From positions 1 through 33,080 of the forward strand of contig JAFLCL010000067.1 in the NCBI GenBank assembly GCA_017303575.1: 33,080 nucleotides of DNA, given 5' to 3'. The position numbers were made by a program, and so were the translations under genes. The notes under the pieces were generated by a model. That model saw only the letters and a program-made list of their open reading frames with translations, did no database searches and was not told the origin of the DNA. The stretch comes from Deltaproteobacteria bacterium. Lineage in GTDB: Bacteria > Myxococcota_A > Polyangia > Polyangiales > Sandaracinaceae. Below, piece after piece: positions 1 through 7,494 of the stretch (its first letter is position 1; the number at the start of each line of letters is the position of its first letter).

Positions 1-1
1 G

Positions 2-616
2 GGCGCGGCGGCCGTCGATGCAGGCCGATGGTCGGACGCGGTCGCGAGCTTTCGCAGCGCCTACGAGCTCACGCACGCGCCCTCGGCGCTCTTCAACACG
101 GGCTTCGCGCTGCGCGCGCTCGGCCGCTACCGCGAGGCGCGCGATGCGTTCGTCGAGCTCGCGACGCTCGACAACGTGTCGGACGCGATGAGCACGCAGG
201 GTGAAGAGCTGCTCGCCGAGGTGCGGCTCCGCATCGCGCGGGTGCGGCTCGGTGGTCTCGAGGAGGAGCCGCGCTACGGCGTTCGGCTCGACGGCGTCGG
301 TGTGGAGGACCTGGGCACGCGCCCGATGATCCTCGAGGCCGATCCCGGCACGCACGCTGTCGATGTGTCGCTCACGGGCTACGAGCCCTTCACCTGGAGC
401 GGTCAGCTCGCAGACGGCGCGCTGATCGACGTGCCCGTCGTGCTCACGCAGCTCGCCGTGCAGGGCGGCGGCGGTGGCGGCAGCGTCGCCGAAGAGGCGT
501 GGTTCTGGCTCTTGATCGGAGGCCTGGTGGCAGTGGGCGCGGGCCTGGCCACCTACTTCATCCTCGACGATCAGGCCCAGCTTCGAGGCCAGAGCGACAT
601 GGTCGTCCGACTCTGA
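2..616 (+). CDS. TPR/PEGA-type membrane protein, 3' part
   Basis: The open frame runs in from the left edge without a start, so this is the C-terminal part of a longer protein. The first ~60 residues look like a TPR hairpin (aromatic/Ala pattern around ASFRSAYEL and LGRYREARDAF). A PEGA-like beta domain follows (YGVRLDGVGVED, then a GTHAVDVSLTGYEPF-type strand pair), then a Gly-rich linker and one transmembrane segment (AWFWLLIGGLVAVGAGLATYF) near the C-terminus. PEGA domains are surface or envelope modules often found with TPRs in myxobacteria, and the layout resembles the protein at 26485-27999. The molecular role is unknown. The stop TGA (614-616) lies inside the terminal repeat of the inverted-repeat element that follows, so the original C-terminus may have been altered by that element. 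Confidence 0.8.
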   Translation, partial: GAAAVDAGRWSDAVASFRSAYELTHAPSALFNTGFALRALGRYREARDAFVELATLDNVSDAMSTQGEELLAEVRLRIARVRLGGLEEEPRYGVRLDGVGVEDLGTRPMILEADPGTHAVDVSLTGYEPFTWSGQLADGALIDVPVVLTQLAVQGGGGGGSVAEEAWFWLLIGGLVAVGAGLATYFILDDQAQLRGQSDMVVRL

Positions 617-769
617 GAGAGCGAGAAACAATCCATCGCTTCGAATCGGGCCGCGGCGGAGGGGGGTCCGATGCTCAGACATCCTCGGCCTTCGGCCTGC
701 GGAACTCGCCCTGGACCCCCCACCACCGCGTCCCTTGAGGCCGTGAATCGATTGTTTCTCGCTCCCTGA
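613..769 (+). repeat. MITE-like inverted-repeat element, copy 1
   Basis: An element of about 157 bp. Its ends are imperfect inverted repeats built on GAGCGAGAAACAATC (left, about 619-633) and the complement GATTGTTTCTCGCTC (750-764). Inside, GGGGGGTCC (661-669) pairs with GGACCCCCC (713-721), around a smaller hairpin at 683-702 (CGGCCTTCGGCC core), so the transcript or single strand could fold into a long structured stem. A second copy lies exactly 300 bp downstream with six mismatches by eye, and a third lies inverted at 17318-17473. It encodes no protein. It could be a non-autonomous mobile element or a REP-like/terminator element. Its left end supplies the stop codon of the upstream gene. 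Confidence 0.85.
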
Positions 770-790
770 TGAGAAAGGCACCGCGAGGGG

Positions 791-861
791 CACGCGGGCG
801 GGGGTCGCAGCGCAGCGTCGGTGCGGAGACAACACGCGGAGCGGAGGCCCCCGCCCGCGTG
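791..861. repeat. 14-bp perfect inverted repeat between the two element copies
   Basis: CACGCGGGCGGGGG (791-804) is perfectly complementary to CCCCCGCCCGCGTG (848-861), with a 43-nt loop. It lies in the 143-bp spacer between element copies 1 and 2, and no coding signal is visible there. It may be a second kind of structured repeat, a terminator between the convergent genes, or a relic of the insertion history. No T-run follows either arm, so a classical intrinsic terminator is not supported. Confidence 0.5.
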
Positions 862-912
862 ACCCGTCCACTGGGTTTCATCTCGATGGCTCGCCCAGGG
901 GGCGGTGGGTAG

Positions 913-1069
913 CTGAGAGAGCGAGAAAGAACCCATCGCTTCGAATCGGGCCGCGGCGGAGGGGGGTCCGATGCTCAAACATCCTCGGCCTTCGGCCTGC
1001 GGAACTCGCCCTGGACCCCCCACCACCGCGTCCCTTCAGGTCGTGAATCGATTGTTTCTCGCTCCTTGA
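913..1069 (+). repeat. MITE-like inverted-repeat element, copy 2
   Basis: Same orientation and length as the copy at 613-769, offset exactly 300 bp, with about six substitutions; the structured arms GGGGGGTCC and GGACCCCCC are intact. Its right end is 21 bp from the stop codon of the convergent Cys-rich lipoprotein gene (1091). Copies 1 and 2 plus the spacer fill the 617-1090 gap, in which I see no gene. Confidence 0.85.
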
Positions 1070-1090
1070 GCGACGCGGCCTCGAGGGCCG

Positions 1091-3796
1091 CTACGGACAT
1101 GCCTCGAGAGGACGCAGACACGTGTAGCCGCAGCTGGCCTCGCACGTGGCGGGGGGGAAGCAAGTGATGCCGCCGGTGCACACGCCGCCCATGCACTGCG
1201 AGCCGCACCGATCGAAGCAGATCGTGCCGTCGGGCATGGGGCCGTCGGGTGGGCACATCGCCCCGCTCCCATCGCAGACCTCGGGGGCGTCGCAGTCCGA
1301 GAAGCTACCTCGGCAGGGGTTGCCCGACCGGAAGGCGTCGGCGGGGCACGCGTTGCTCGAGCCCGTGCAGCTCTCGGCGAGGTCACAGACGCCCGCCACG
1401 GCGCGGCACACGGTGCTCGAGCTCGCGAAGCCATCTGCGGGGCACACGCCGCTCGATCCTGTGCACGTCTCGGCGACGTCGCACATGCCCGCGGACGGTC
1501 GACACATCGTGCTCGCGCTCGCGAAGAGATCGGGCGGACAGGTCGCGCTCGTCCCCGTGCACGCCTCGTCGAGGTCGCAGTCGCTCATGCCGATGCGGCA
1601 GAGCGTGCCCATCATGCGGAACGCGTCGGCGGGACAGCTGGCGGTCGAGCCCGTGCAATTCTCGGCGACGTCGCAGCCACCGCCGGCGGCCGCGCGACAC
1701 ACAGTGCTCGCGCTCGCGAAGCCGTTCGCAGGACACGTCGCGCTCGAGCCGGTGCAGCTCTCGCCCACGTCGCACATGCCCGTCGGCGCGCGGCACATCG
1801 TGCCCATGCTCGCGAACGTGTCGGCGGGACAGCTGGGCCCGGTGCCGTTGCAGCTCTCGGCGACATCGCAGCCGCCCGCCACCGCCGCGCGACACATCGT
1901 GCCGGACGCGTAGCCGTTCGCGGGACACGTCGTCGAGCTGCCGTCGCAGGTCTCGACCACGTCGCACACGCCCATCGACGCGCGACACGTGGTGCCCATC
2001 GGCGCGACGTCGTCGGCAGGACAGACAGCGCTCGAGCCCGAGCACGTGTCGGCCACGTCGCACAGGCCCGAGGCCGCGCGACACACGGTGCCTGCGCCGC
2101 GGAACGTGTTGCTCGGACAGTCGTCGCTCGAGCCCGTGCACGTCTCGGCGACGTCGCAGCCGCCCGCGATCGCGCTGCGGCACGTGGTGCTCGCGGGCTC
2201 GTGTGCATCGCTCGGACAGCTCGGGCTCGAGCCCGTGCACAGCTCCGCGCGATCACACACGCCGCGCTGGGGGCGACACTCTCGGCTCGCGCTGGCGAAG
2301 CCATCGGCAGGGCAGGTCGTGGCGCCACCACACGTCTCTTCCACGTCGCACGTGCCCACCGACGCACGGCACACCGTGCTCGCAGGCGCTGCGCCCACCG
2401 CCACGCACCGCGGGGCGGGCGCGCACTCCCACTCGCCCCGCTCGCAGAGGTTGCCTGTCGAGCACGCAGCGCCGGGCACGCACGACGTCGAGCACGCGCC
2501 GAGGCCATCACACGATCCACCCGCGCACGTGGTGCCAGTGCTCGCGAAGCCGTCGGGCGGACAAGCGTCGGTGCCCGTCGTGCACCGCTCGGCCAGATCG
2601 CACGTACCGCTCGCCGGACGACACACGTGCGAGGTCGGTCGCAGCGCGTCGTCGGGACACGTGGGGCTCGAGCCATCGCACACCTCGGCCGCATCGCACG
2701 GGCCGCTCGAAGCGCGGCACTCGGTGCCGGCTGGCATCCCAGCGCAGCTCACCATGCTGCAGTCGAGCGCGCAGGTGCCGGAGCAGCACATCTCGCCGCC
2801 CGCGCAGAGCGAGGCCCGCTCGCATCGACCCGCGACGCACGTGGCCGACTCGCACGCGCCCGCGACGCAGCTCGAGGGCGTGCACGGCGCGGTACAGCCG
2901 GTGATCGGATCCGAGCCCGGCTCGGTCGGCGCGCACGTCGCGTCGCTGCACCTCGTGTCGTCGGGCGTGTGGATGCAGATCGCATCGGCGCTGCACGTGT
3001 CGGTGGTGCAAGCGATGCCGTCGTCGCACGACGCGGGGCCCGTGCACCCGGTGGGCGCATCGCCCGCCGTCGCGTCCGTCGCCGCGTCCGGCAGCTCGCC
3101 CACGTCACCGGCATCCATCGTGGACTCGGCGGCGTCGAGGTCGCCCGCGTCGTGGCGCAGCACGCCCCCATCGTCGTCACGAGGACGCGAGATGCAGCCG
3201 AGCTCGGGCACGCAGATGTCGCTGCCCTCGCAGGTCTCGTCGTCCGCGGTCTCGAGGCAGATGCCGGCGACGCAGCGCGGATCGACGCACGACGTCGCGC
3301 TCGCGCACGCGCCATCGTTCGAGCACTGCGCGCGCGGACACACGGCCTCGGTGCCCGTCACGCAGCTGGGCGACGTGCACACGCCGCCCACACACGTCTC
3401 GTCGGCGTCGCACGTCACGTCGGCGCAGCTGCGCGAGAGGATCACGTTCACGAGCTGGCTGCCGCGGAAGTCCACCTGCACACGACGGCTGACGAGCACG
3501 CCCTCGCTGTGCATGAGCGACACCGTCACCGCGTGTCGGCCGTGCGCGAGCCCGTGGTGCGCGCCGAGCAGGTGCGGTCGCGAGAAGTCCTCGCCCACGC
3601 TCACGTCGTGATCGGTGGGCTGCTCATCGTCGATGACCACGCGCACGTAGCCGAACTCCGCCACGGGCACGAAGTCGGTCTGCGCGCTGACGACCAGGCC
3701 TTCTTCCGCGGAATCTCCGCACGAAGCGAGCAGCGTGATCGAGGTGATCAGCGCGAAGAGCGCGACAGCGCGCGGTGCAGCGAACGGCGTGTGCAC
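1091..3796 (-). CDS. Disintegrin-like Cys-repeat lipoprotein (paralog A)
   Basis: A 901-residue protein with a GTG start, fixed by an in-frame TAG 12 nt upstream. A signal peptide ends in a lipobox (LASC, Cys26), so it is an exported lipoprotein. Residues ~30-125 form a conserved domain shared with paralog B (GLVVSAQTDFVPVAEF, SRRVQVDFRGSQLVNVIL). A Cys-rich stretch and an Asp-rich linker (RPRDDDGG) follow, then 14 tandem units of about 30 residues of the form CRxxxGxCDVAExCTGSSxxCPADxF, and a Cys-rich tail. The unit resembles the C-terminal half of eukaryotic ADAM/snake-venom disintegrin domains (CDLPEYCxGxSxxCPxD); I infer a surface binding or adhesive role. It is a tandem paralog of the gene at 3850-6594, 53 bp away. 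A TAGCCT hexamer 6 nt before the start suggests its own leaderless promoter. Confidence 0.88.
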   Translation of the reverse strand: MHTPFAAPRAVALFALITSITLLASCGDSAEEGLVVSAQTDFVPVAEFGYVRVVIDDEQPTDHDVSVGEDFSRPHLLGAHHGLAHGRHAVTVSLMHSEGVLVSRRVQVDFRGSQLVNVILSRSCADVTCDADETCVGGVCTSPSCVTGTEAVCPRAQCSNDGACASATSCVDPRCVAGICLETADDETCEGSDICVPELGCISRPRDDDGGVLRHDAGDLDAAESTMDAGDVGELPDAATDATAGDAPTGCTGPASCDDGIACTTDTCSADAICIHTPDDTRCSDATCAPTEPGSDPITGCTAPCTPSSCVAGACESATCVAGRCERASLCAGGEMCCSGTCALDCSMVSCAGMPAGTECRASSGPCDAAEVCDGSSPTCPDDALRPTSHVCRPASGTCDLAERCTTGTDACPPDGFASTGTTCAGGSCDGLGACSTSCVPGAACSTGNLCERGEWECAPAPRCVAVGAAPASTVCRASVGTCDVEETCGGATTCPADGFASASRECRPQRGVCDRAELCTGSSPSCPSDAHEPASTTCRSAIAGGCDVAETCTGSSDDCPSNTFRGAGTVCRAASGLCDVADTCSGSSAVCPADDVAPMGTTCRASMGVCDVVETCDGSSTTCPANGYASGTMCRAAVAGGCDVAESCNGTGPSCPADTFASMGTMCRAPTGMCDVGESCTGSSATCPANGFASASTVCRAAAGGGCDVAENCTGSTASCPADAFRMMGTLCRIGMSDCDLDEACTGTSATCPPDLFASASTMCRPSAGMCDVAETCTGSSGVCPADGFASSSTVCRAVAGVCDLAESCTGSSNACPADAFRSGNPCRGSFSDCDAPEVCDGSGAMCPPDGPMPDGTICFDRCGSQCMGGVCTGGITCFPPATCEASCGYTCLRPLEACP

Positions 3797-3802
3797 ACGA
3801 CG

Positions 3803-3808
3803 AGGCTA
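3803..3808 (-). promoter_or_regulatory. Putative -10 element of a leaderless promoter (TAGCCT)
   Basis: TAGCCT, read on the minus strand, ends 6 nt before the GTG start of the lipoprotein gene at 3796, with no Shine-Dalgarno between them. This is the spacing expected if transcription starts at the first base of the start codon. No -35 box is recognisable. Confidence 0.45.
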
Positions 3809-3849
3809 ACGCGAACGCCGGGCTCGCGGCCACGGCACACGAGAGTCCG

Positions 3850-6594
3850 TCAGCAGGCTGTCGCCACCACGTGACACGTGCCGCCGCAGTCCCTGCCGCA
3901 GAACGGCGTCTCGGGCGGGCACACGATGCCCCCGAGGCACGCGCCGCCGCCGTTGCAGGTGCCGCCGCAGCTCTCGTCGTCGCACGAGCTCCCGACGGGC
4001 GCGTACTCGTTGTCGGGGCACTGGGCTCCGTCGCCCGGACACCTCTCGCTCGGATCGCAGGGTGTGCCGAACATCACGCCGCGGCAGACGTACGTGTCCG
4101 GACGGAACGCATCGGTGGGGCACGCAGCGCTCGACCCACTGCAGGCCTCGGCGAGGTCGCATGCGCCGGCCACGGGACGACACGTCGAGCCCATCGGTGA
4201 CAGCACGTCGGCGGGGCACGACGCGGCCGATCCGGTGCACGTCTCGGCTGGATCGCACAGGCCGGCCGAGGCGCGGCACACCGTGCTCGCGCTCGCGAAG
4301 CCGTTCGCAGGGCACGCGCTGCTCGATCCGGTGCACGTCTCGGCCACGTCGCACATGCCCGCGGACATGCGGCACGTGGTGCTCGCGGAGGCGAAGCCAT
4401 CCGCGGGACAGGCCGCGCTCGATCCGGTGCAGCTCTCCGCCACGTCGCACATGCCCGCCGAGGGCCGGCACGTCGTGCTCGCCGACGCGAAGCCGTTCGC
4501 AGGGCACGTGCCGCTCGATCCCGAGCACACCTCGGTCACGTCACACATGCCCATCGACGCACGACACGTCGTGCCCATCGCGACGAAGCCATCCGCAGGA
4601 CAGTTGGGCCCCGTGCCGTTGCAGCTCTCGGCCACGTCACAGCCGCCGCCGCTCGCCGCGCGGCACACGCCCGAGGCCAGGTAGGCGTTGGCCGGGCACG
4701 TCGTCGAGCTGCCGTCGCACGTCTCGACGGCGTCGCACATGCCCGTCGATGCACGGCACGTGGTGCCCATCGGCGCGACATCATCGGTGGGGCACACGGC
4801 GCTCGAGCCCGAGCACGTGTCGGCCACGTCGCACATCCCCGAGGCCGAGCGACACACCGTGCCCGCGCCGCGGAACGTGTTGCTCGGACAGTCGTCGCTC
4901 GAGCCCGTGCAAGTCTCGGCGACGTCGCAGCCGCCGGCGATCGCGCTGCGGCACGTGGTGCTCGCGGGCTCGCGCACGTCGCCCGGACAGCTCGCGCTCG
5001 AGCCCGTGCACAGCTCCGCGCGATCACACACGCCGCGCTGCGGGCGACACTCTCGGCTCGCGCTGGCGAAGCCATCGGCCGGGCAGGTCGTCGCGCCGCC
5101 ACATGTCTCTTCCACATCGCACGTGCCCACCGACGCACGACACACGGTGCTCGCAGGCGCTGGGCCCACCGCCACGCACCGCGGCGCGGGCGCGCACTCC
5201 CACTCGCCTCGCTCGCAGAGGTTGCCCGTCGAGCACGCCGCGCCAGGCACGCACGACGTCGAGCAGGCGCCGAGGCCATCGCACGAGCCGCCCGGACACG
5301 TCGCGCCCGTGCTCGCGAAGCCATCGGGCGCGCACGACGCCGTCCCCGTCGTGCATCGCTCCGCGACATCACACGCGCCGCTCGAGGCGCGACACACGTG
5401 CGAGCTCGGACGAAGCACGTCCTCGGGGCACATCGGGCTCGTCCCATCGCACGTCTCGGGCGCATCGCAGTCGCCTCGCGACGCCCGGCACTCCGTGCCT
5501 GCCGGACGACCCGCGCAGCTGACGCTCGCGCAGTCGAGCGCGCACACGCCGGAGCAGCACATCTCGCCACCCGCGCAGAGCGATGCGCGCTCGCAGCGAC
5601 CGGCCACGCACATCGCCGACTCGCAGGGTCCCGCGGTGCAGGTCGCGGCGGTGCAAGGAGGGAGACAGCCCGTGACCGGATCCGCGCTCCCGTCCGTCGG
5701 AGCGCATGCGGAGTCCGTGCACACAGCATCGTCCGGTGTGTGCACGCACACCCGGTCCACGCTGCACGTGTCGTTCGTGCAGCCCACGCCGTCGTCGCAC
5801 TCCGCCGCGCTCGCACAGCCCATCGGCGCGTCCGTCCCCGGAGCAGCCGCGTCCACTGCGCCACCATCGCCAGCGTCGAGGAGATCGCCGCCGTCCATCC
5901 CGCCTGCGTCGTGACGCGGCACACCGCCGTCGTCGTCGCGCGGCCGCGAGATGCAGCCGATCTCGGGCACGCAGAGCTCGTTGGTGGGGCAGGCGTCGTC
6001 GTCGCCCGTCTCGAGGCAGATGCCAGCCACGCAGCGCGGTGCCACGCAGGACGTCGCGCTCGAGCACGACTCGTCACCCGAGCACTGCGGCCGCGGACAG
6101 CTCGGCTCCATGCCCGTCACGCAGCTCGGCGGCACACACACACCGCCCGCACAGCTCTCGCTGTCGCCACACACCACGTCCTCACAGCTGCGCGCGAGGA
6201 TCACGTTCACGAGCTGGCTGCCGCGGAAGTCCACCTGCACCCGACGGCTCACGAGCGGCGCCTCGCCGCGCATCAGCGTGACGGTGACCAGACGCCGTCC
6301 GTCCGGCAGGTCTTGGAACGCGTGCAGTGGTCGAGGCCGCGTGAAGTCGTCGCCCACGGACACGTCGTGATCGACATCGACCATCGCATCGACGCTCACC
6401 CGCACGTAGTCGAACTCGGCGACGGGCACGAAGTCCGTCTGCGCGCTGACGACGAGACCCTCGGCCGCGGGATCGCCGCAACCACCGATCGCGATGCCCG
6501 TGACGAGGAGAAGCGCCGTGAGCGCGACGGACCACGACGCCGCCCGCACCTCCCAAGCTCGCGCGAACAGCGTGGCGAGCGTGGCGTGCGTCAT
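3850..6594 (-). CDS. Disintegrin-like Cys-repeat lipoprotein (paralog B)
   Basis: A 914-residue protein. I chose the ATG at 6594 because it overlaps the stop of the upstream gene (ATGA, 6591-6594) and gives a signal peptide with lipobox IGGC (Cys39); the frame stays open further upstream but that part is antisense shadow. It has the same architecture as paralog A: a conserved N-terminal domain (residues ~45-140), Cys-rich stretch, Asp-rich linker, 14 tandem disintegrin-like units and a Cys-rich tail. The first unit contains the tripeptide RGD (CRASRGDCD) at the position of the disintegrin loop; paralog A has SGP there. The central block is nearly identical to paralog A while the flanking units differ more, which suggests gene conversion. 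Probably a cell-surface lipoprotein co-translated with the small lipoprotein upstream. Function unproven. Confidence 0.88.
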   Translation of the reverse strand: MTHATLATLFARAWEVRAASWSVALTALLLVTGIAIGGCGDPAAEGLVVSAQTDFVPVAEFDYVRVSVDAMVDVDHDVSVGDDFTRPRPLHAFQDLPDGRRLVTVTLMRGEAPLVSRRVQVDFRGSQLVNVILARSCEDVVCGDSESCAGGVCVPPSCVTGMEPSCPRPQCSGDESCSSATSCVAPRCVAGICLETGDDDACPTNELCVPEIGCISRPRDDDGGVPRHDAGGMDGGDLLDAGDGGAVDAAAPGTDAPMGCASAAECDDGVGCTNDTCSVDRVCVHTPDDAVCTDSACAPTDGSADPVTGCLPPCTAATCTAGPCESAMCVAGRCERASLCAGGEMCCSGVCALDCASVSCAGRPAGTECRASRGDCDAPETCDGTSPMCPEDVLRPSSHVCRASSGACDVAERCTTGTASCAPDGFASTGATCPGGSCDGLGACSTSCVPGAACSTGNLCERGEWECAPAPRCVAVGPAPASTVCRASVGTCDVEETCGGATTCPADGFASASRECRPQRGVCDRAELCTGSSASCPGDVREPASTTCRSAIAGGCDVAETCTGSSDDCPSNTFRGAGTVCRSASGMCDVADTCSGSSAVCPTDDVAPMGTTCRASTGMCDAVETCDGSSTTCPANAYLASGVCRAASGGGCDVAESCNGTGPNCPADGFVAMGTTCRASMGMCDVTEVCSGSSGTCPANGFASASTTCRPSAGMCDVAESCTGSSAACPADGFASASTTCRMSAGMCDVAETCTGSSSACPANGFASASTVCRASAGLCDPAETCTGSAASCPADVLSPMGSTCRPVAGACDLAEACSGSSAACPTDAFRPDTYVCRGVMFGTPCDPSERCPGDGAQCPDNEYAPVGSSCDDESCGGTCNGGGACLGGIVCPPETPFCGRDCGGTCHVVATAC

Positions 6595-7151
6595 GGGTCG
6601 CAGACCTCTTCGCCCGGCGGGCTGCCGCGCTCTTGGCAGTAGTGGCTTCCGTCGTCGCGACAGAACCAGCCCTGTCCCTCGATGCAGCCCTCGACCTGAC
6701 AGCGATCCACGCAGCGGGTCACCGTCGTCGCGACGTCGGGGACCGCGAGGATCTCTCCGGACCAGCGCGTGCGCGCGCCGATGTAGGTGCCGCGTTCGAA
6801 GTCGAACCACACCTGCGGGATCGCCGTGTTGTCCTCGTCGCGACACGTCGTCGAGCGACAGAAGAAGATCACCATCTTCAGGTGTCCGTCCTCGCGCTCG
6901 GTGAGGAGGCTGTAGTTCAGCTGGCTCGGCGCGTCGCCGAGCTGGGTGCCTGGGTACTGCGGGTCGATCGGGACGCTCGTGAAGTCTCCCGACGCGAACA
7001 TCGCGACCACGTAGAGCGTGGGACGATCCGCGGGCTGCGCGGGCACGGTGAGCTCGATCTCCAGATCGGCGTTGCGCGCACAGCCACCGAGGGCGAGCGC
7101 GCCGAGGACCGAGGCGGTGGCGATCAGCGGTGCAGCGAACGACGAGCGCAC
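6591..7151 (-). CDS. Small exported lipoprotein upstream of paralog B
   Basis: A 186-residue protein with a GTG start preceded by an in-frame TAG. The signal peptide has lipobox LGGC (Cys24). The body has a beta-rich look (LEIELTVPAQPADRPTLYVV) and a Cys-rich C-terminal third (CVDRCQVEGCIEGQGWFCR). No family is recognised. It overlaps the following gene by 4 bp (ATGA), so the two are translationally coupled and probably work at the same envelope site. The first codons and 5' flank resemble those of paralog A (shared GGTGCAGCGAACG on the plus strand and FAAP in the protein), suggesting a common ancestral 5' end. A TAGGCT hexamer 6 nt before the GTG suggests a leaderless transcript. Confidence 0.85.
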   Translation of the reverse strand: MRSSFAAPLIATASVLGALALGGCARNADLEIELTVPAQPADRPTLYVVAMFASGDFTSVPIDPQYPGTQLGDAPSQLNYSLLTEREDGHLKMVIFFCRSTTCRDEDNTAIPQVWFDFERGTYIGARTRWSGEILAVPDVATTVTRCVDRCQVEGCIEGQGWFCRDDGSHYCQERGSPPGEEVCDP

Positions 7152-7157
7152 GTCGCG

Positions 7158-7163
7158 AGCCTA
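7158..7163 (-). promoter_or_regulatory. Putative -10 element of a leaderless promoter (TAGGCT)
   Basis: TAGGCT on the minus strand ends 6 nt before the GTG at 7151. No Shine-Dalgarno lies between. It would drive the small lipoprotein and paralog B. Confidence 0.45.
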
Positions 7164-7229
7164 GCGCAGACCTGCGGCTGCGCGCGAGGCTCGTGACCGC
7201 GGACGTGGTCGCGCGCACCTCCCGCGCAG

Positions 7230-7235
7230 TACGCT
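7230..7235 (+). promoter_or_regulatory. Putative -10 element of a leaderless promoter (TACGCT)
   Basis: TACGCT ends 6 nt before the ATG at 7242, and there is no ribosome binding site. It lies 67 bp from the divergent TAGGCT at 7158-7163, so the 90-bp intergenic region appears to hold two back-to-back promoters. Confidence 0.45.
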
Positions 7236-7241
7236 CTCGGC

Positions 7242-7484
7242 ATGGCTTCGAATCGACTCACTTGGACCGCGCTCGCCACGATGCTCACGGCGACTGGCTG
7301 CTCGTGGAGCGACCCGCCCTGCGACAACTCCACGCTGCCGCCCAGTGATCCCTGCTCGATGCGGGAGTGCTGCGACACGGTGGAGGAGATCGTGCTCCCT
7401 GACGGTGGCACGATCCCCGTCCCCGAAGGCGCAGACGCGGGCGTCCCGACACGGCGACGGTTCTGTGGCTCCTGCAACGGCTGA
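7242..7484 (+). CDS. Small Cys-rich lipoprotein
   Basis: An 80-residue protein with a signal peptide ending in lipobox ATGC (Cys20). The mature part is about 60 residues with seven Cys after the lipidated one, including a CC pair and a terminal CGSC motif, so it could be disulphide-bonded or bind metal. It resembles no family known to me. The gene is followed after 10 bp by the ferritin-like gene on the same strand, so a two-gene operon is likely. A TAnnnT hexamer 6 nt upstream supports this ATG. Confidence 0.75.
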   Translation: MASNRLTWTALATMLTATGCSWSDPPCDNSTLPPSDPCSMRECCDTVEEIVLPDGGTIPVPEGADAGVPTRRRFCGSCNG

Positions 7485-7494
7485 TCAGCGAAGC

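Noticed and set aside
571..1026. Minus-strand frame through the inverted-repeat elements
   Set aside because: It repeats the same translated block twice because it reads through both element copies; it has no start signal or protein-like composition.
1146..3611. Long plus-strand reading frames opposite the Cys-repeat lipoprotein genes
   Set aside because: They are rich in Arg, His and Ser with repeats mirroring the minus-strand units, have no ribosome binding site, and are explained by the GC-biased codon use of the opposite gene.
6595..7218. Upstream extension of paralog B
   Set aside because: It would overlap the small lipoprotein gene completely and encode Arg-rich low-complexity sequence; the ATG at 6594 gives a proper lipoprotein signal.
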